From Bowmanella denitrificans (lineage in GTDB: Bacteria; Pseudomonadota; Gammaproteobacteria; Enterobacterales; Alteromonadaceae): 64,000 bases of DNA. Positions 26,226 through 34,927 of this stretch are shown here, piece by piece; the first letter of the stretch is position 1; every line of letters starts with the position of its first letter. The notes beneath the pieces were generated by a model. That model was not told where the DNA came from and made no database searches. It was given only the letters and a program-made list of their open reading frames with translations. The stretch covers positions 1 to 64,000 of the forward strand of contig NZ_BAAAEI010000014.1 in assembly GCF_039522935.1 (NCBI RefSeq), in the 5' to 3' direction. The translations under genes were made by a program, and so were the position numbers.

Positions 26226-26252
26226 AGAAAAAGGGGCGCCGGACAGCGCCCC
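26226..26252 (-). terminator. Terminator after the frameshifted receptor gene
   Basis: On the minus strand GGGGCGC, a short loop, GCGCCCC and then TTTTT. On the plus strand it also follows the chemoreceptor, but no T-run is present in that direction. Confidence 0.75.
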
Positions 26253-26259
26253 ATTGAGC

Positions 26260-28781
26260 TTAAAAACTATAAGTCAGCCCTGCGCCATAAGTGGCTGGTG
26301 CGCCTACCAACCTGGCTCCGGCATTCAATTCCAGAAAATACACCTTATCCAGAATATTGCGCCCATAAGCATACAGGGTCAGGCCGCTGTGTAAGGCCAG
26401 CTCCAGACGCAGGCCCAGTAGAGAATATGACGGTGTCATATTGCCCTCACCGGCATTCAGACGATTTGACTCTTCATCATGGTAGCTGTAATCCAGTCGG
26501 GCTCTGAAATGGCTGTTGGCCAGCTGTTGCTGATATTGCAGGGCCGCATTACCACTTAACTTGGGTGAGCCGGGCAGGGGATCGCCCAGGGTGTTTTGCA
26601 CGTCATTGACCCGATTGGAGTGAAACTCGGTAATCTCTGAATCCAGATAAGTGATTGATGTATCCAGACTGATGACGCTGCTGTCAGCTTGCCATAACGG
26701 CAGACTCAGTGCACCTTCCACACCTTTGACCTCAGCTTTACCCACATTAGTGCGGCCGTTGGTGTCATTGGCCAGACGCGCGGTGGCCTGTAATTCCTCA
26801 AACTCGTAAGCGAACAGATCCAGGCTCAGGTTCAGACCATTTTCATCTACATAGCGTAGCCCTGCTTCATAGGCCAGCACTTCTTCAGAATCAAAGGGTT
26901 GGGTTTCTTCCAGGGTAAATATAGAAGTGCCGTCAAAGCCACCACCACGGTAAGCCGTGCCAATGGAGGCAAACAGATTTAACTGGTCATTGACATAATA
27001 TTTGGCAGACAGCTTACCCGACAGATTGTTGTCGCTGAATTCCCTGTCCCAGGCAAAGTTGGAGGGGGATTTAAAGTAGCTTTCGTAGGTGGAGACTCCC
27101 CAGGGGTTGTGGTCAATATTGCTGCCGCGGAATTTTACTTTGTCCGTGGTATAACGCAGCCCGCCGCCAAGGCTGAAATCGTTACTCAGATACCACTCGG
27201 CGTTAGCAAACAGGGCGACACTGTTACGGCGCTGGTTGTAAGGCGAGCTGTACTGGGACATCACCGCGTAGCTGGTCCAATCGCTGACAAAATCCACCGA
27301 ATCGCTGACCATAAATACGCCAGCCAGCCAGTCTACATCGCTGCCACTGTTATTGCTCAGGCGCATTTCCAACGAACTTTGTTCCAACGCCTCGTCAAAA
27401 TCATAACGAAATTTGGGAAAAGATGTGCCGTCGCCATTGCCGGATACGTCCCGTTCGCTCTTTTGATACCCCATCAATAAATCCAGATTCAAAGCATTGG
27501 AGAGCTGATGAGAGAATTCACCATGCAAACCGCTTACGTCAATTTGATGGGAATAGTACTCAGAGGCGTAGAATTTCAGCGGGTCACTGTCTTCACCGGC
27601 ATTCAGCGCCGGGCTGTCTTCATTCAGGGCAATACGGTCATACTGGCGGGTATCGCCATTGTCCTGACTCATAAAATAGCGCAGGGTCAGCTCGGTTGTG
27701 GGGGCAAAGCTATAGTTCAAGGTACCGCGCAGGGCGAATAAGTCTGCATCACCAAAGCCATCGCGTTTACCCGGATCGGCGACAGGCGGGATCACCCCTT
27801 CGAATCCTGCTGGTACAAAGCCGGCAAAGTTGCCAGCTCCCTGGCCGTCCATAAAGCCGCCGCCTTGTTGCATGGTGACCGCCAGCCTGGCGCCCAGTTT
27901 ATCTGACAACGGGCCGCCAGCCTGGCGCCCAGTTTATCTGACAACGGGCCGCCTGCCGCAAACGTGCCTTTCACATGGTCATAGGAGCCATACTCAACTG
28001 TCGCATAGCCTTCTAATTCCTCGGTGGGTCCTTTGGTAATGGCGTTGATGGCACCGGCCGTAGTATTGCGGCCATATAAGGTGCCTTGCGGTCCTTTCAC
28101 TACTTCGATGCGTTCCAGGTCGAACAATGGCATACCCAGATAAGCATTAGACGTTTGATAAATGCCATCAATATGCAAGGCTACCGAGGGGTTGCCGTTG
28201 GGTTTGTAGTCATCTGCCCCGCCAATCCCCCGAATGGTAATAAAACTGTTCTGTGGCCCGCCAAAAGCCGAGTTAATGGATATGCCGGACAGGCTGTCGA
28301 CCAAATCGGTAAAATTGTTGATGCCTTTATCGCGAATGGCCTGACTGCCCAGCACTGACAATGCCACCGGGGTATCCTGCAGGGTACTTTCACGTTTCAT
28401 GGCGGTAACGACGATTTCATCCATGGAATTTAATGTGGTGCTGCTTTGCTTATCCTTCGCTGCTTTAACGGCTCTGATGACTAAGGCGCCGTTTTGGTCC
28501 TGGTAGGCTTCAAGGCCTGACCCTTTCAGCATCTGCCTGATTGCATCAAGGGTTGACGCGCCCTGTTGAACGGGGGCGGCAAGTTTGTCTCTGACCAGAC
28601 GGGTGGGGGCGATAATCACAATATCCAATTGCCGGGATAATTGATTCAGCGCCTGTCCCAGCGGTTGACCGGCTAAATCGTCGGTGTCAGCCCTGGCATA
28701 GTTGCTGTGACTGGCGAGTAATGCCGAAGCCACGACTAGCTGGCACAAAGTGCGTTTAAAAAACACCGGTTTGGTTCTCAT
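26260..28781 (-). pseudogene. FecA-type TonB-dependent receptor, frameshifted by a 35-bp tandem duplication
   Basis: The N-terminal part (from 28781) has a signal peptide, an STN signalling domain (LAGQPLGQALNQLSRQLDIV, about residues 33-108) and a plug with VEVVKGPQGTLYGRNTTAGA. It reads to GGPLSDKLGARLA and then leaves frame. The barrel resumes in another frame with the same SDKLGARLA followed by VTMQQGGGF and runs to the C-terminal YSF. The repeated residues come from a direct duplication of 35 bases (27879-27948). Removing one copy restores a single frame of about 828 residues, normal for a FecA-like receptor. The STN domain and the fecR/fecI genes just upstream indicate a transducing siderophore or ferric-citrate-type receptor. 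It may be a true mutation, a reversible switch, or an assembly error. Confidence 0.85.
27879..27948. repeat. 35-bp perfect tandem duplication inside the receptor gene
   Basis: Two identical 35-base units, 27879-27913 and 27914-27948, each beginning CCGCCAGCCTGGCGCCCAGT. As 35 is not a multiple of three, the second copy shifts the reading frame. Confidence 0.95.
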
Positions 28782-28895
28782 CTAAAGGTACTCCATTGGG
28801 GTTATCTGACGTTGTGTGTCATGCCAAGGAGCCTGGTGCGTTTCAGATTTTCCAGAGAATCGTCAATTGTCATGGAAACTTCATATAACTGCTGA

Positions 28896-29879
28896 TTATT
28901 CAAGCGGTTTAATCAATAACCGGGCCTGACGCTTCTCCAGTTGCAAGTCGTTGGCCAGTAGCAATCCTTGCAGGATCTGCTCGGCCTGATCAATGCGACC
29001 CGAAGCGGTGACCAGCAAGGTATTCAGATTTTCAGCGTCGATTTCGACGGGCTGGCTCAGGTAACGATTTAACTCCTGAACCACGTCTGCCAGAGGTGTG
29101 CCGTCGTACTCCAGCCTGCCCTGTAACCAGGACAGCGCTTGTCGGCTATCAAAAGTTTGCACGTTACCCAGAAAATGCCCCGCAGCATCAGCCACAAGCT
29201 GTTGACCGGCGGTAAGTTGTGCTTTTTGCACAACTTTACCCTTGTCCAGCGCGGTCATTTCAACCCGGCCTCGCTGTACCGACAAGCGCAACTGATTGTG
29301 TGTCAGGCTGATTTCAAATGCAGTACCCAGCACTTGTACACGTGAACCGCCGCTGGTAATCACAAAGGGCAGTTCAGCATTGTGGGCAACATCAAAATAC
29401 AATGTGCCTTGGTGCATTTGTAGCAGGCGTTGCTGTGTGTCCTGCAGGTAACTGAATCTGGCGCTGCCCGCTGATATCACCTGACTGCCATCCTCCAGCG
29501 TCAGTGTGCTGTTCATCTTTGCCGGAGTGGCAAAATGCTGAACTTGCGCAACCGCCACGGGGGCGGGAAAAGGCAAGCGCTGCCAGCCTAACACCACAAT
29601 AAGCAGCGCCGCGGCCATACCAAGCCAGGTGGCCAGGGCAACACCAGGCTGCTTCAGCGGTTTCGCGGCAGGCTGATTTGCGGTGAGGGCCTCAAGATTG
29701 TCCAGTAGCCCTAATTGACGCCACAATCTGTCAATGCGGGAAAAGGCCTGTTTGTGCGCATCTGACTGATTTAACCAGCGGCTGAATTGAGCCTTTAACG
29801 GTGCATCAGGTGCTGCTTCCTGTAAACGTATCAGCCATTCTCTGGCTTCGGTGTCGAGCCGTTTTTGTTGTTCTGTCAC
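28896..29879 (-). CDS. FecR-type anti-sigma / sigma regulator
   Basis: 327 residues. A cytoplasmic N-terminal domain (DUF4880 type: EAREWLIRLQEAAPDAPLKAQFSRWL) is followed by one membrane helix at about 83-100. The periplasmic FecR domain (about 120-225) contains LEDGSQVISAGSARFSY, GTLYFDVAH and VQVLGTAFEI. The C-terminal region has an STN-like fold (LADVVQELNRYLSQPVEID) that contacts the receptor's signalling domain. It relays ligand occupancy of the outer-membrane receptor to the ECF sigma factor encoded 5 bases upstream. The cognate receptor gene downstream is frameshifted, so the signal input may be lost. Confidence 0.92.
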   Translation of the reverse strand: MTEQQKRLDTEAREWLIRLQEAAPDAPLKAQFSRWLNQSDAHKQAFSRIDRLWRQLGLLDNLEALTANQPAAKPLKQPGVALATWLGMAAALLIVVLGWQRLPFPAPVAVAQVQHFATPAKMNSTLTLEDGSQVISAGSARFSYLQDTQQRLLQMHQGTLYFDVAHNAELPFVITSGGSRVQVLGTAFEISLTHNQLRLSVQRGRVEMTALDKGKVVQKAQLTAGQQLVADAAGHFLGNVQTFDSRQALSWLQGRLEYDGTPLADVVQELNRYLSQPVEIDAENLNTLLVTASGRIDQAEQILQGLLLANDLQLEKRQARLLIKPLE

Positions 29880-29884
29880 AATGA

Positions 29885-30463
29885 TTAGTCCTGTTGCTGG
29901 CTGCTAGCCAGGTGCGCCAATGCGCTGTTTAACTGACGGCTGATATCCGCCAGGCTCCAACCTGTTTGTGTGGCAATGTCGGCGTAGGTTTGGCCTTGAA
30001 TGCGACAGCGAATCAGAATGTCACGCTGCTTATCTGTCAGGGCTGTCATGGCCTGCTGCAAGGCTTGCAACTGCTGTTGTTGCAGCAACTGGCTTTCCGG
30101 ACTGATGTTGTGCATGGCAACATCCGGATCATCCAGTTGTTCGGCCAGAAACTCGCGGGTTTTTATCACGTGGCTGATGGAGCGCAACCCCAGATTAATG
30201 GCCACTTTGTATAAAAAGGCTTTAGGGTTCTGAACGTGCTGCAGGCTGTCCATTTGCGATAGCTTGGTAAAGGCGTCCTGAGCAATATCCTGAGGGTCTG
30301 GCGGGCCATTGCCGTAGAGTTTACGCAGCCGCGTGCAAAGCGACGACCAGCAACTATGGTAGAGCTGCTCAATCAATCGGGTTTGCCGCACCTTTTGCAA
30401 TGAGGTTGATGGGGCTGCTGGATTTAGCAACAGGTTATCGGGGCAGGGCTCTGCCTTGTTCAT
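29885..30463 (-). CDS. ECF sigma factor, FecI type
   Basis: 192 residues from the ATG at 30463; the open frame continues upstream to 30559 without family similarity. The sigma region 2 (about 35-100) contains DPQDIAQDAFTKLSQM and NPKAFLYKVAINLGLRSI. The sigma region 4 (about 130-185) contains ALTDKQRDILIRCRIQGQTYADIATQTG followed by the DNA-recognition helix. The order sigma, FecR, STN-containing receptor on one strand is the classic iron-uptake surface-signalling set. It should drive the receptor promoter in the 114-base gap at 28782-28895. Confidence 0.93.
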   Translation of the reverse strand: MNKAEPCPDNLLLNPAAPSTSLQKVRQTRLIEQLYHSCWSSLCTRLRKLYGNGPPDPQDIAQDAFTKLSQMDSLQHVQNPKAFLYKVAINLGLRSISHVIKTREFLAEQLDDPDVAMHNISPESQLLQQQQLQALQQAMTALTDKQRDILIRCRIQGQTYADIATQTGWSLADISRQLNSALAHLASSQQQD

Positions 30464-30576
30464 TATGCATCCACAACTGAGCATGGGATGCGAACAATAG
30501 TGCGAAGTTGTTACAGATTTATGGCGACGTTGATACAGGTGGCGGATTGCGCCAGTCATTCACCATGCAGAGGCAT

Positions 30577-30606
30577 TAAAAAAGGGAGTGTGTACTCCCT
30601 TTTTTA
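30577..30606 (-). terminator. Terminator after fldA
   Basis: AAAAAAGGGAGT, loop GTGT, ACTCCCTTTTTT; T-rich on both strands. It closes the leftward fldA unit and lies just downstream of its stop codon. Confidence 0.9.
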
Positions 30607-30620
30607 TCGATTGCGAAATA

Positions 30621-31145
30621 TCATTCCAGTTCCGCCAGACACATCTCTTCATGGATCTGCTTACACCAGGCTTTAACGCGCTGCTCGGTCAATTCTGGCT
30701 GGCGGTCTTCATCGATGCCTAAGCCAACAAAGTGCTTATCATCGGCCATGCCTTTACTGGCTTCAAAGTGATAGCTTTCGGTAGGCCAGTGCCCCACGAT
30801 AATGGCGCCACGGGCTTCCACTATGTCACGGATCATGCCCATGGCATCAAGAAAGTATTCTGCGTAATCTTCCTGGTCACCACAGCCGAAAATAGCGACT
30901 AGCTTATCGGTAAAGTCGATTTCTTCCAGTTCCGGGAAAAAGTCATCCCAGTCACACTGTGCTTCACCGTAATACCAGGTGGGAATACCGAACATCAGCA
31001 GGTCAAAGTTGGCAATGTCTTCTTTGCTGCTTTTGGCGATATCCTGAACATCTATCAGGTTTTTGCCCAATTCTTTTTGAATCATCTTGGCAACATGTTC
31101 GGTGTTGCCTGTGTCGCTACCGAAAAATAGTCCCACACTTGCCAT
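30621..31145 (-). CDS. fldA: Flavodoxin FldA
   Basis: 174 residues, long-chain flavodoxin. The FMN-phosphate loop is FFGSDTGNTEHVAK near the N-terminus. The flavin-sandwich regions are PTWYYGEAQCDW and FGCGDQEDYAEYFLDAMG, and the long-chain insertion GHWPTESYHFEASKG is present. It carries electrons to enzymes such as ribonucleotide reductase activase, IspG/IspH and biotin synthase, and replaces ferredoxin when iron is low. It lies downstream of ybfF and a DUF2788 gene on the same strand, the usual neighbourhood with fur and seqA in this group. Confidence 0.96.
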   Translation of the reverse strand: MASVGLFFGSDTGNTEHVAKMIQKELGKNLIDVQDIAKSSKEDIANFDLLMFGIPTWYYGEAQCDWDDFFPELEEIDFTDKLVAIFGCGDQEDYAEYFLDAMGMIRDIVEARGAIIVGHWPTESYHFEASKGMADDKHFVGLGIDEDRQPELTEQRVKAWCKQIHEEMCLAELE

Positions 31146-31172
31146 ATGTTTTGATACCTCTGTTTGACGCGG

Positions 31173-31397
31173 TTAGCCACCCACGCCGGATGATTGCCAG
31201 AATACTTGAATCAGCCCTTTTGCCAGGAAACCTGCTGCGCCGAGAAACAACACCAGATAAACCACAGCCCGACCCGCCATGGGGACATTGTTTTTCTTCA
31301 GCACATCGTGCACTGCAAAACCCATTAGCAGGAACAGGGCCACCAGGGTCAGGTTGAGGACAATAGTTTCAATCTGCTCGTAATACTGACTCAACAT
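31173..31397 (-). CDS. DUF2788 membrane protein
   Basis: 74 residues from the ATG at 31397 (GAGAGG upstream). Two membrane helices are separated by a conserved polar loop: LTLVALFLLMGFAVHDVLKK, NNVPMAGR, then VVYLVLFLGAAGFLAKGLIQ. This matches the DUF2788 family, small inner-membrane proteins of unknown function that usually sit between ybfF and fldA, as here. An in-frame TTG at 31415 gives six more residues but fits the family less well. Confidence 0.85.
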   Translation of the reverse strand: MLSQYYEQIETIVLNLTLVALFLLMGFAVHDVLKKNNVPMAGRAVVYLVLFLGAAGFLAKGLIQVFWQSSGVGG

Positions 31398-31452
31398 GGC
31401 TCTGATACCTCTCAAAAACGGCGCGGACTATAGCATACCGACGCCTCAAATG

Positions 31453-32226
31453 CTAATGAGTCTCATCTGTGCGAATAAAGTCGCGAACAATTTTACCAAA
31501 GGCGGCGGGCTTCTCTGCATGCAACCAATGTCCCACATCTGCAATGATGCGGCCCTGGCTGCTTGGAAACTGCGCCGCGATTGTATCCCTATATGCCGCC
31601 TGTAGATAGTCCGAACGACCACCTTTAATAAAAAGTGTAGGGCCATTATAGCTCAGGCCTTTAAATGGCCAGTCAATTATATCGCCGTAGCATTGTTGCA
31701 GCAGTGCCAGGTTAAATCGCCACTGCCAGGTATCTTGTTCATACGCCAAGCTTTTAAGCAGGAACTGGCGAACCCCGGCTTCGTTGATATGGGTTGCCAT
31801 CTGGGCGTCAGCCTGGCGTCTGTCAGTGAGATTGGGCAAATTGACGGCATTCAGTCCGGCGAACACCTGGCTGTGACGGTCGTTGTACGCCACAGGTGCA
31901 ATGTCTGCCACGATCAGGCGGTTAACCATGGCAGGGTAGTGCAACGCTATGGTCATGGCCACTTTGCCGCCCATGGAATGGCCAAGCAGAATGACCTGTT
32001 CTAGGCCCAGTTGCTTACATAAGGCCAGGATTTGATCACTGTAAGCCTGGTAGCTGAACGTCTGGCCATGCTCAGAGCGACCATGATCAGGCAGATCCAC
32101 AGCAATAATCTGATATTGGTCTTCCAGCTCCCGTCTGATGCCGCCCAGATTTTCCAGGCTGCCAAACAGGCCATGTAGCAGGACCAGAGGCTGTCCTTGT
32201 CCACTGATTTGATAATTCAAATTCAT
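31453..32226 (-). CDS. ybfF: Alpha/beta-hydrolase esterase YbfF
   Basis: 257 residues. The oxyanion region HGLFGSLENLGG is at about 18-29, the nucleophile elbow is LGHSMGG with S84, and the catalytic His is H233 in GHWLHAEKP. The acidic residue is probably Asp near 207 (KGGRSDYL). It belongs to the YbfF acyl-CoA-thioester/ester hydrolase group. The gene lies beside seqA, fldA and fur, as in E. coli and its relatives, but divergent from seqA here. Substrate range is broad in homologues, and no specific pathway is indicated. Confidence 0.9.
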   Translation of the reverse strand: MNLNYQISGQGQPLVLLHGLFGSLENLGGIRRELEDQYQIIAVDLPDHGRSEHGQTFSYQAYSDQILALCKQLGLEQVILLGHSMGGKVAMTIALHYPAMVNRLIVADIAPVAYNDRHSQVFAGLNAVNLPNLTDRRQADAQMATHINEAGVRQFLLKSLAYEQDTWQWRFNLALLQQCYGDIIDWPFKGLSYNGPTLFIKGGRSDYLQAAYRDTIAAQFPSSQGRIIADVGHWLHAEKPAAFGKIVRDFIRTDETH

Positions 32227-32365
32227 AAGTGTTGAGATTTGCCCAGTTTTTAATGGGCGCCGTTATAACAAATGTGTCATTAAAATGGCAATTGGATTAT
32301 GGCACTGTACCCGGCAGCCTGGAAAAGTATAATGATGCCCAGGTGAATAATCAGCAGTACTAAAA

Positions 32366-32923
32366 ATGAAAACTATTGAAATTGATGAAGAGCTGTATCG
32401 TTACATTGCCGCACAAACTCAACATATCGGCGAGAGTGCTTCGCAAATCCTGCGTCGTTTGCTATTTAGCCAGGCTGGCATTGCCATAGAAGCGCAACCG
32501 GTTGCAAAGCAAGAGAAGAAAAAAGAACCGGTTGCCAAATCGGTGTTACCGGTTCAGGAAGGTGCCCTATTTGATTACCTTGAACAGTCTGGCGTCAGTG
32601 ACATGGGCAGCGCGGTTGAGCGTTTTATTGAAGTGCTGGCGGCCCTGGCACGTTTTCAGGGTAAAGAATTTGCCAAAGTGCTGGAACTGAAAGGGCGTAA
32701 TCGCACCTATTTCGCCACCACTAAAGAGGCGTTACTGGCGGCAGGTAGCAGCACCAATCCCAAAATGTTGCCAGGCAGTTGCTATTGGGTCGTGACCAAC
32801 AACAACACCCGTAAAAAACTGACAATGGTTCTGGAAGTGGCCAATTTACTGGGGTATAGCAATGAGGATGCGACCAGGCTGGCTAAGTATCTGGATCCTG
32901 AATTTGTCGGCGACACAGAGTAA
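32366..32923 (+). CDS. seqA: Negative modulator of replication initiation SeqA
   Basis: 185 residues. The N-terminal oligomerisation domain is MKTIEIDEELYRYIAAQTQH with SASQILRRLL. A charged linker (45-60) follows, and the C-terminal domain binds hemimethylated GATC (RNRTYFATTKEALLAAGSST, and CYWVVTNNNTRKKLTMVL). It delays re-initiation at oriC and organises new DNA. Its presence implies Dam methylation in this organism. It is followed 35 bases later by pgm, the same order as in E. coli. Confidence 0.96.
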   Translation: MKTIEIDEELYRYIAAQTQHIGESASQILRRLLFSQAGIAIEAQPVAKQEKKKEPVAKSVLPVQEGALFDYLEQSGVSDMGSAVERFIEVLAALARFQGKEFAKVLELKGRNRTYFATTKEALLAAGSSTNPKMLPGSCYWVVTNNNTRKKLTMVLEVANLLGYSNEDATRLAKYLDPEFVGDTE

Positions 32924-32958
32924 CTTTGATTAACAGGTTTTGAGAAAAAGGAGAATCG

Positions 32959-34605
32959 ATGGCACTTCATCCCCAGGCAGGACAACCGGCCGACCTTGAC
33001 AAACTGGCAAATATCCCCAGGCTGGTGGCAGCCTATTACAGCAATAAGCCGGATAAGGCAGATCCCGCTCATGCCGTATCTTTTGGCACATCCGGGCACA
33101 GAGGTAGCGCTTTGTTGTGCACCTTCAACGATGCACATATTGCTGCTATCTGTCAGGCGCTGGCTGAATACCGCCTGGCCAATAAAATAGATGGTCCGTT
33201 GTTTATGGGAATGGACACCCATGCCCTGTCTGAACCCGCCTTTATTACCGCTGTAGAGGTACTCAGTGCCAATCAGGTGCAACTGGTGGTGGAAGCAAAT
33301 CGTGGCTATACACCCACCCCGGCTATTTCCCTGGCCATTCTCAGACACAATGTCGGGCGTAGCAGTGGGTTTGCCGATGGCATAGTCATCACTCCTTCCC
33401 ATAATCCGCCCGAAGATGGTGGTTTTAAATACAACCCTCCTCATGGTGGTCCGGCCGACACCCAGGTGACCGATCAGATTCAGACCCGTGCCAATGACCT
33501 GATTGCCAAAGACCTGCAGGGCGTTAAACGCATGGACTTTGCCCTGGCATTGCGCAGTGGCTATGTGCATGAACGCGATTTTGCTCAGGACTATGTGGAA
33601 GAGCTGGATAAGGTGGTGGATATGCAGGCCATTGCCGCTGCCGGATTAAAGGTGGGGACCGATCCGCTGGGGGGCGCAGGTCTGGCATATTGGGATAGAA
33701 TCGCCGAGCGGTATAAGCTGGATATTGAAGTGGTCAATCGCCGTGTCGACCCGGCCTTTTCCTTTATGCACCTGGATAAAGACGGCAAAATCCGTATGGA
33801 TTGCTCCTCACCTTATGCCATGGCAGGTCTGATTGCCATGAAAGATAAGTTTGACCTGGCCTTTGGCAACGACGCCGATTTTGATCGACACGGTATTGTG
33901 TGCAAATCGTCTGGTTTGATGAACCCTAATCACTACCTGGCTGTGGCCATTGATTATCTCTATCGTCACCGTCCGCAGTGGAACGATAAGCTCAAAATCG
34001 GTAAAACCCTGGTCTCGTCCAGCATGATAGACAGAGTGGCGCATGCCCTGAATCGGCCACTGGCCGAGATGCCGGTTGGGTTCAAATGGTTTGTACCGCA
34101 TATGCTGGATGGCAGTATGGGCTTTGCAGGAGAAGAAAGTGCCGGAGGCATTTTCCTGCGTCGTGACGGCAGTGCCTGGGCAACGGATAAAGATGGCATC
34201 ATTCTGTGTTTGCTGGCGGCAGAAATACTTGCCGTAACAGGTCAGGATCCCGGCCAGGCTTACCAAGGCCTGACTCAGAAGTTCGGGGCCCCCAGCTATA
34301 AGCGTATTGATGTGCCTGCTACTGCGATACAGAAGAAACGACTATCCAGCATGACACCTGATGTTGTTAAATCCACTCAGCTTGCCGGGGAAAATATCGA
34401 CACTATTCTGACCCGGGCGCCCGGCAATAATGCTGCCATTGGCGGGTTAAAAGTCAGTACCGAGAACGGTTGGTTTGCGGCACGGCCATCTGGCACGGAA
34501 TCTGTGTACAAGATATATGCAGAAAGCTTTAACGGAGATGACCATCTTTCGTCATTGATTAACGAAGCACAAAGTCTGGTTCAGCAGGTGTTTGAAGCGG
34601 AATGA
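32959..34605 (+). CDS. pgm: Phosphoglucomutase (alpha-D-glucose specific)
   Basis: 548 residues, the usual length. The phospho-serine is S147 in TPSHNPPEDGG, and the metal loop is DADFDRHG. The sugar-binding loop is GEESAGGIFLRRDG, and the phosphate-binding region is ARPSGTE near the C-terminus. It interconverts glucose-1-phosphate and glucose-6-phosphate, linking glycogen breakdown by the neighbouring phosphorylase to glycolysis. It follows seqA at 35 bases with a GGAGAA ribosome site. A strong terminator lies downstream at 34658. Confidence 0.96.
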   Translation: MALHPQAGQPADLDKLANIPRLVAAYYSNKPDKADPAHAVSFGTSGHRGSALLCTFNDAHIAAICQALAEYRLANKIDGPLFMGMDTHALSEPAFITAVEVLSANQVQLVVEANRGYTPTPAISLAILRHNVGRSSGFADGIVITPSHNPPEDGGFKYNPPHGGPADTQVTDQIQTRANDLIAKDLQGVKRMDFALALRSGYVHERDFAQDYVEELDKVVDMQAIAAAGLKVGTDPLGGAGLAYWDRIAERYKLDIEVVNRRVDPAFSFMHLDKDGKIRMDCSSPYAMAGLIAMKDKFDLAFGNDADFDRHGIVCKSSGLMNPNHYLAVAIDYLYRHRPQWNDKLKIGKTLVSSSMIDRVAHALNRPLAEMPVGFKWFVPHMLDGSMGFAGEESAGGIFLRRDGSAWATDKDGIILCLLAAEILAVTGQDPGQAYQGLTQKFGAPSYKRIDVPATAIQKKRLSSMTPDVVKSTQLAGENIDTILTRAPGNNAAIGGLKVSTENGWFAARPSGTESVYKIYAESFNGDDHLSSLINEAQSLVQQVFEAE

Positions 34606-34627
34606 TCTATTTGTGATCTTTTGATGT

Positions 34628-34642
34628 TGTAATTATGTTACA
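34628..34642. promoter_or_regulatory. HexR-like operator 1
   Basis: TGTAATTATGTTACA, two differences from the palindrome at 34751-34765. It sits before the pgm terminator, so it may act as a secondary site for looping or roadblock. Confidence 0.55.
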
Positions 34643-34657
34643 TGATGATTGAAAAAT

Positions 34658-34681
34658 GCCCGGTTATGCCGGGCTTTTTTA
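34658..34681 (+). terminator. Intrinsic terminator after pgm
   Basis: Stem GCCCGG / CCGGGC with a short loop, followed by TTTTTTA. Confidence 0.92.
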
Positions 34682-34750
34682 TTTGTTAACGAAAAAACAA
34701 CAAAAATACCATTTTAATTCCGGGTAAAAACAGTAAACTCAAATTTGCTT

Positions 34751-34765
34751 TGTAATTAAATTACA
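34751..34765. promoter_or_regulatory. HexR-like operator 2, upstream of glgP
   Basis: TGTAATTAAATTACA, a perfect palindrome within TTTGTAAT-TAA-ATTACAAA. As I recall, it is identical to the consensus reported for HexR, the regulator of central sugar metabolism in Shewanella and other gammaproteobacteria. It lies 163 bases before the glgP start. Confidence 0.7.
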
Positions 34766-34927
34766 AAATGCGCCATGTGGAAACAGTTCGACTAGACTCT
34801 TTGAGTCGGTTCCACTCATCAGGGTGAATCAGGGTAGATAAGCGGATGGCCAGGAACGGCGACAAATTTTGACTTTGAGTAGGCCCATGCGGCATACAGA
34901 TGCGGTGGGCACCCGGAGGGCTTAAAA

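Larger units (their letters stand above)
34606..34927. other. pgm-glgP intergenic region with terminator and two HexR-like sites
   Basis: 322 bases without a gene. It carries a palindrome at 34628, a terminator at 34658, a second palindrome at 34751 and a GGAGG ribosome site at about 34914 for glgP. The rest is AT-rich promoter sequence. Confidence 0.8.

Noticed and set aside
28782..28895. Fur box before the FecA-type receptor
   Set aside because: I looked for the GATAATGAT-type repeats and found no convincing match.
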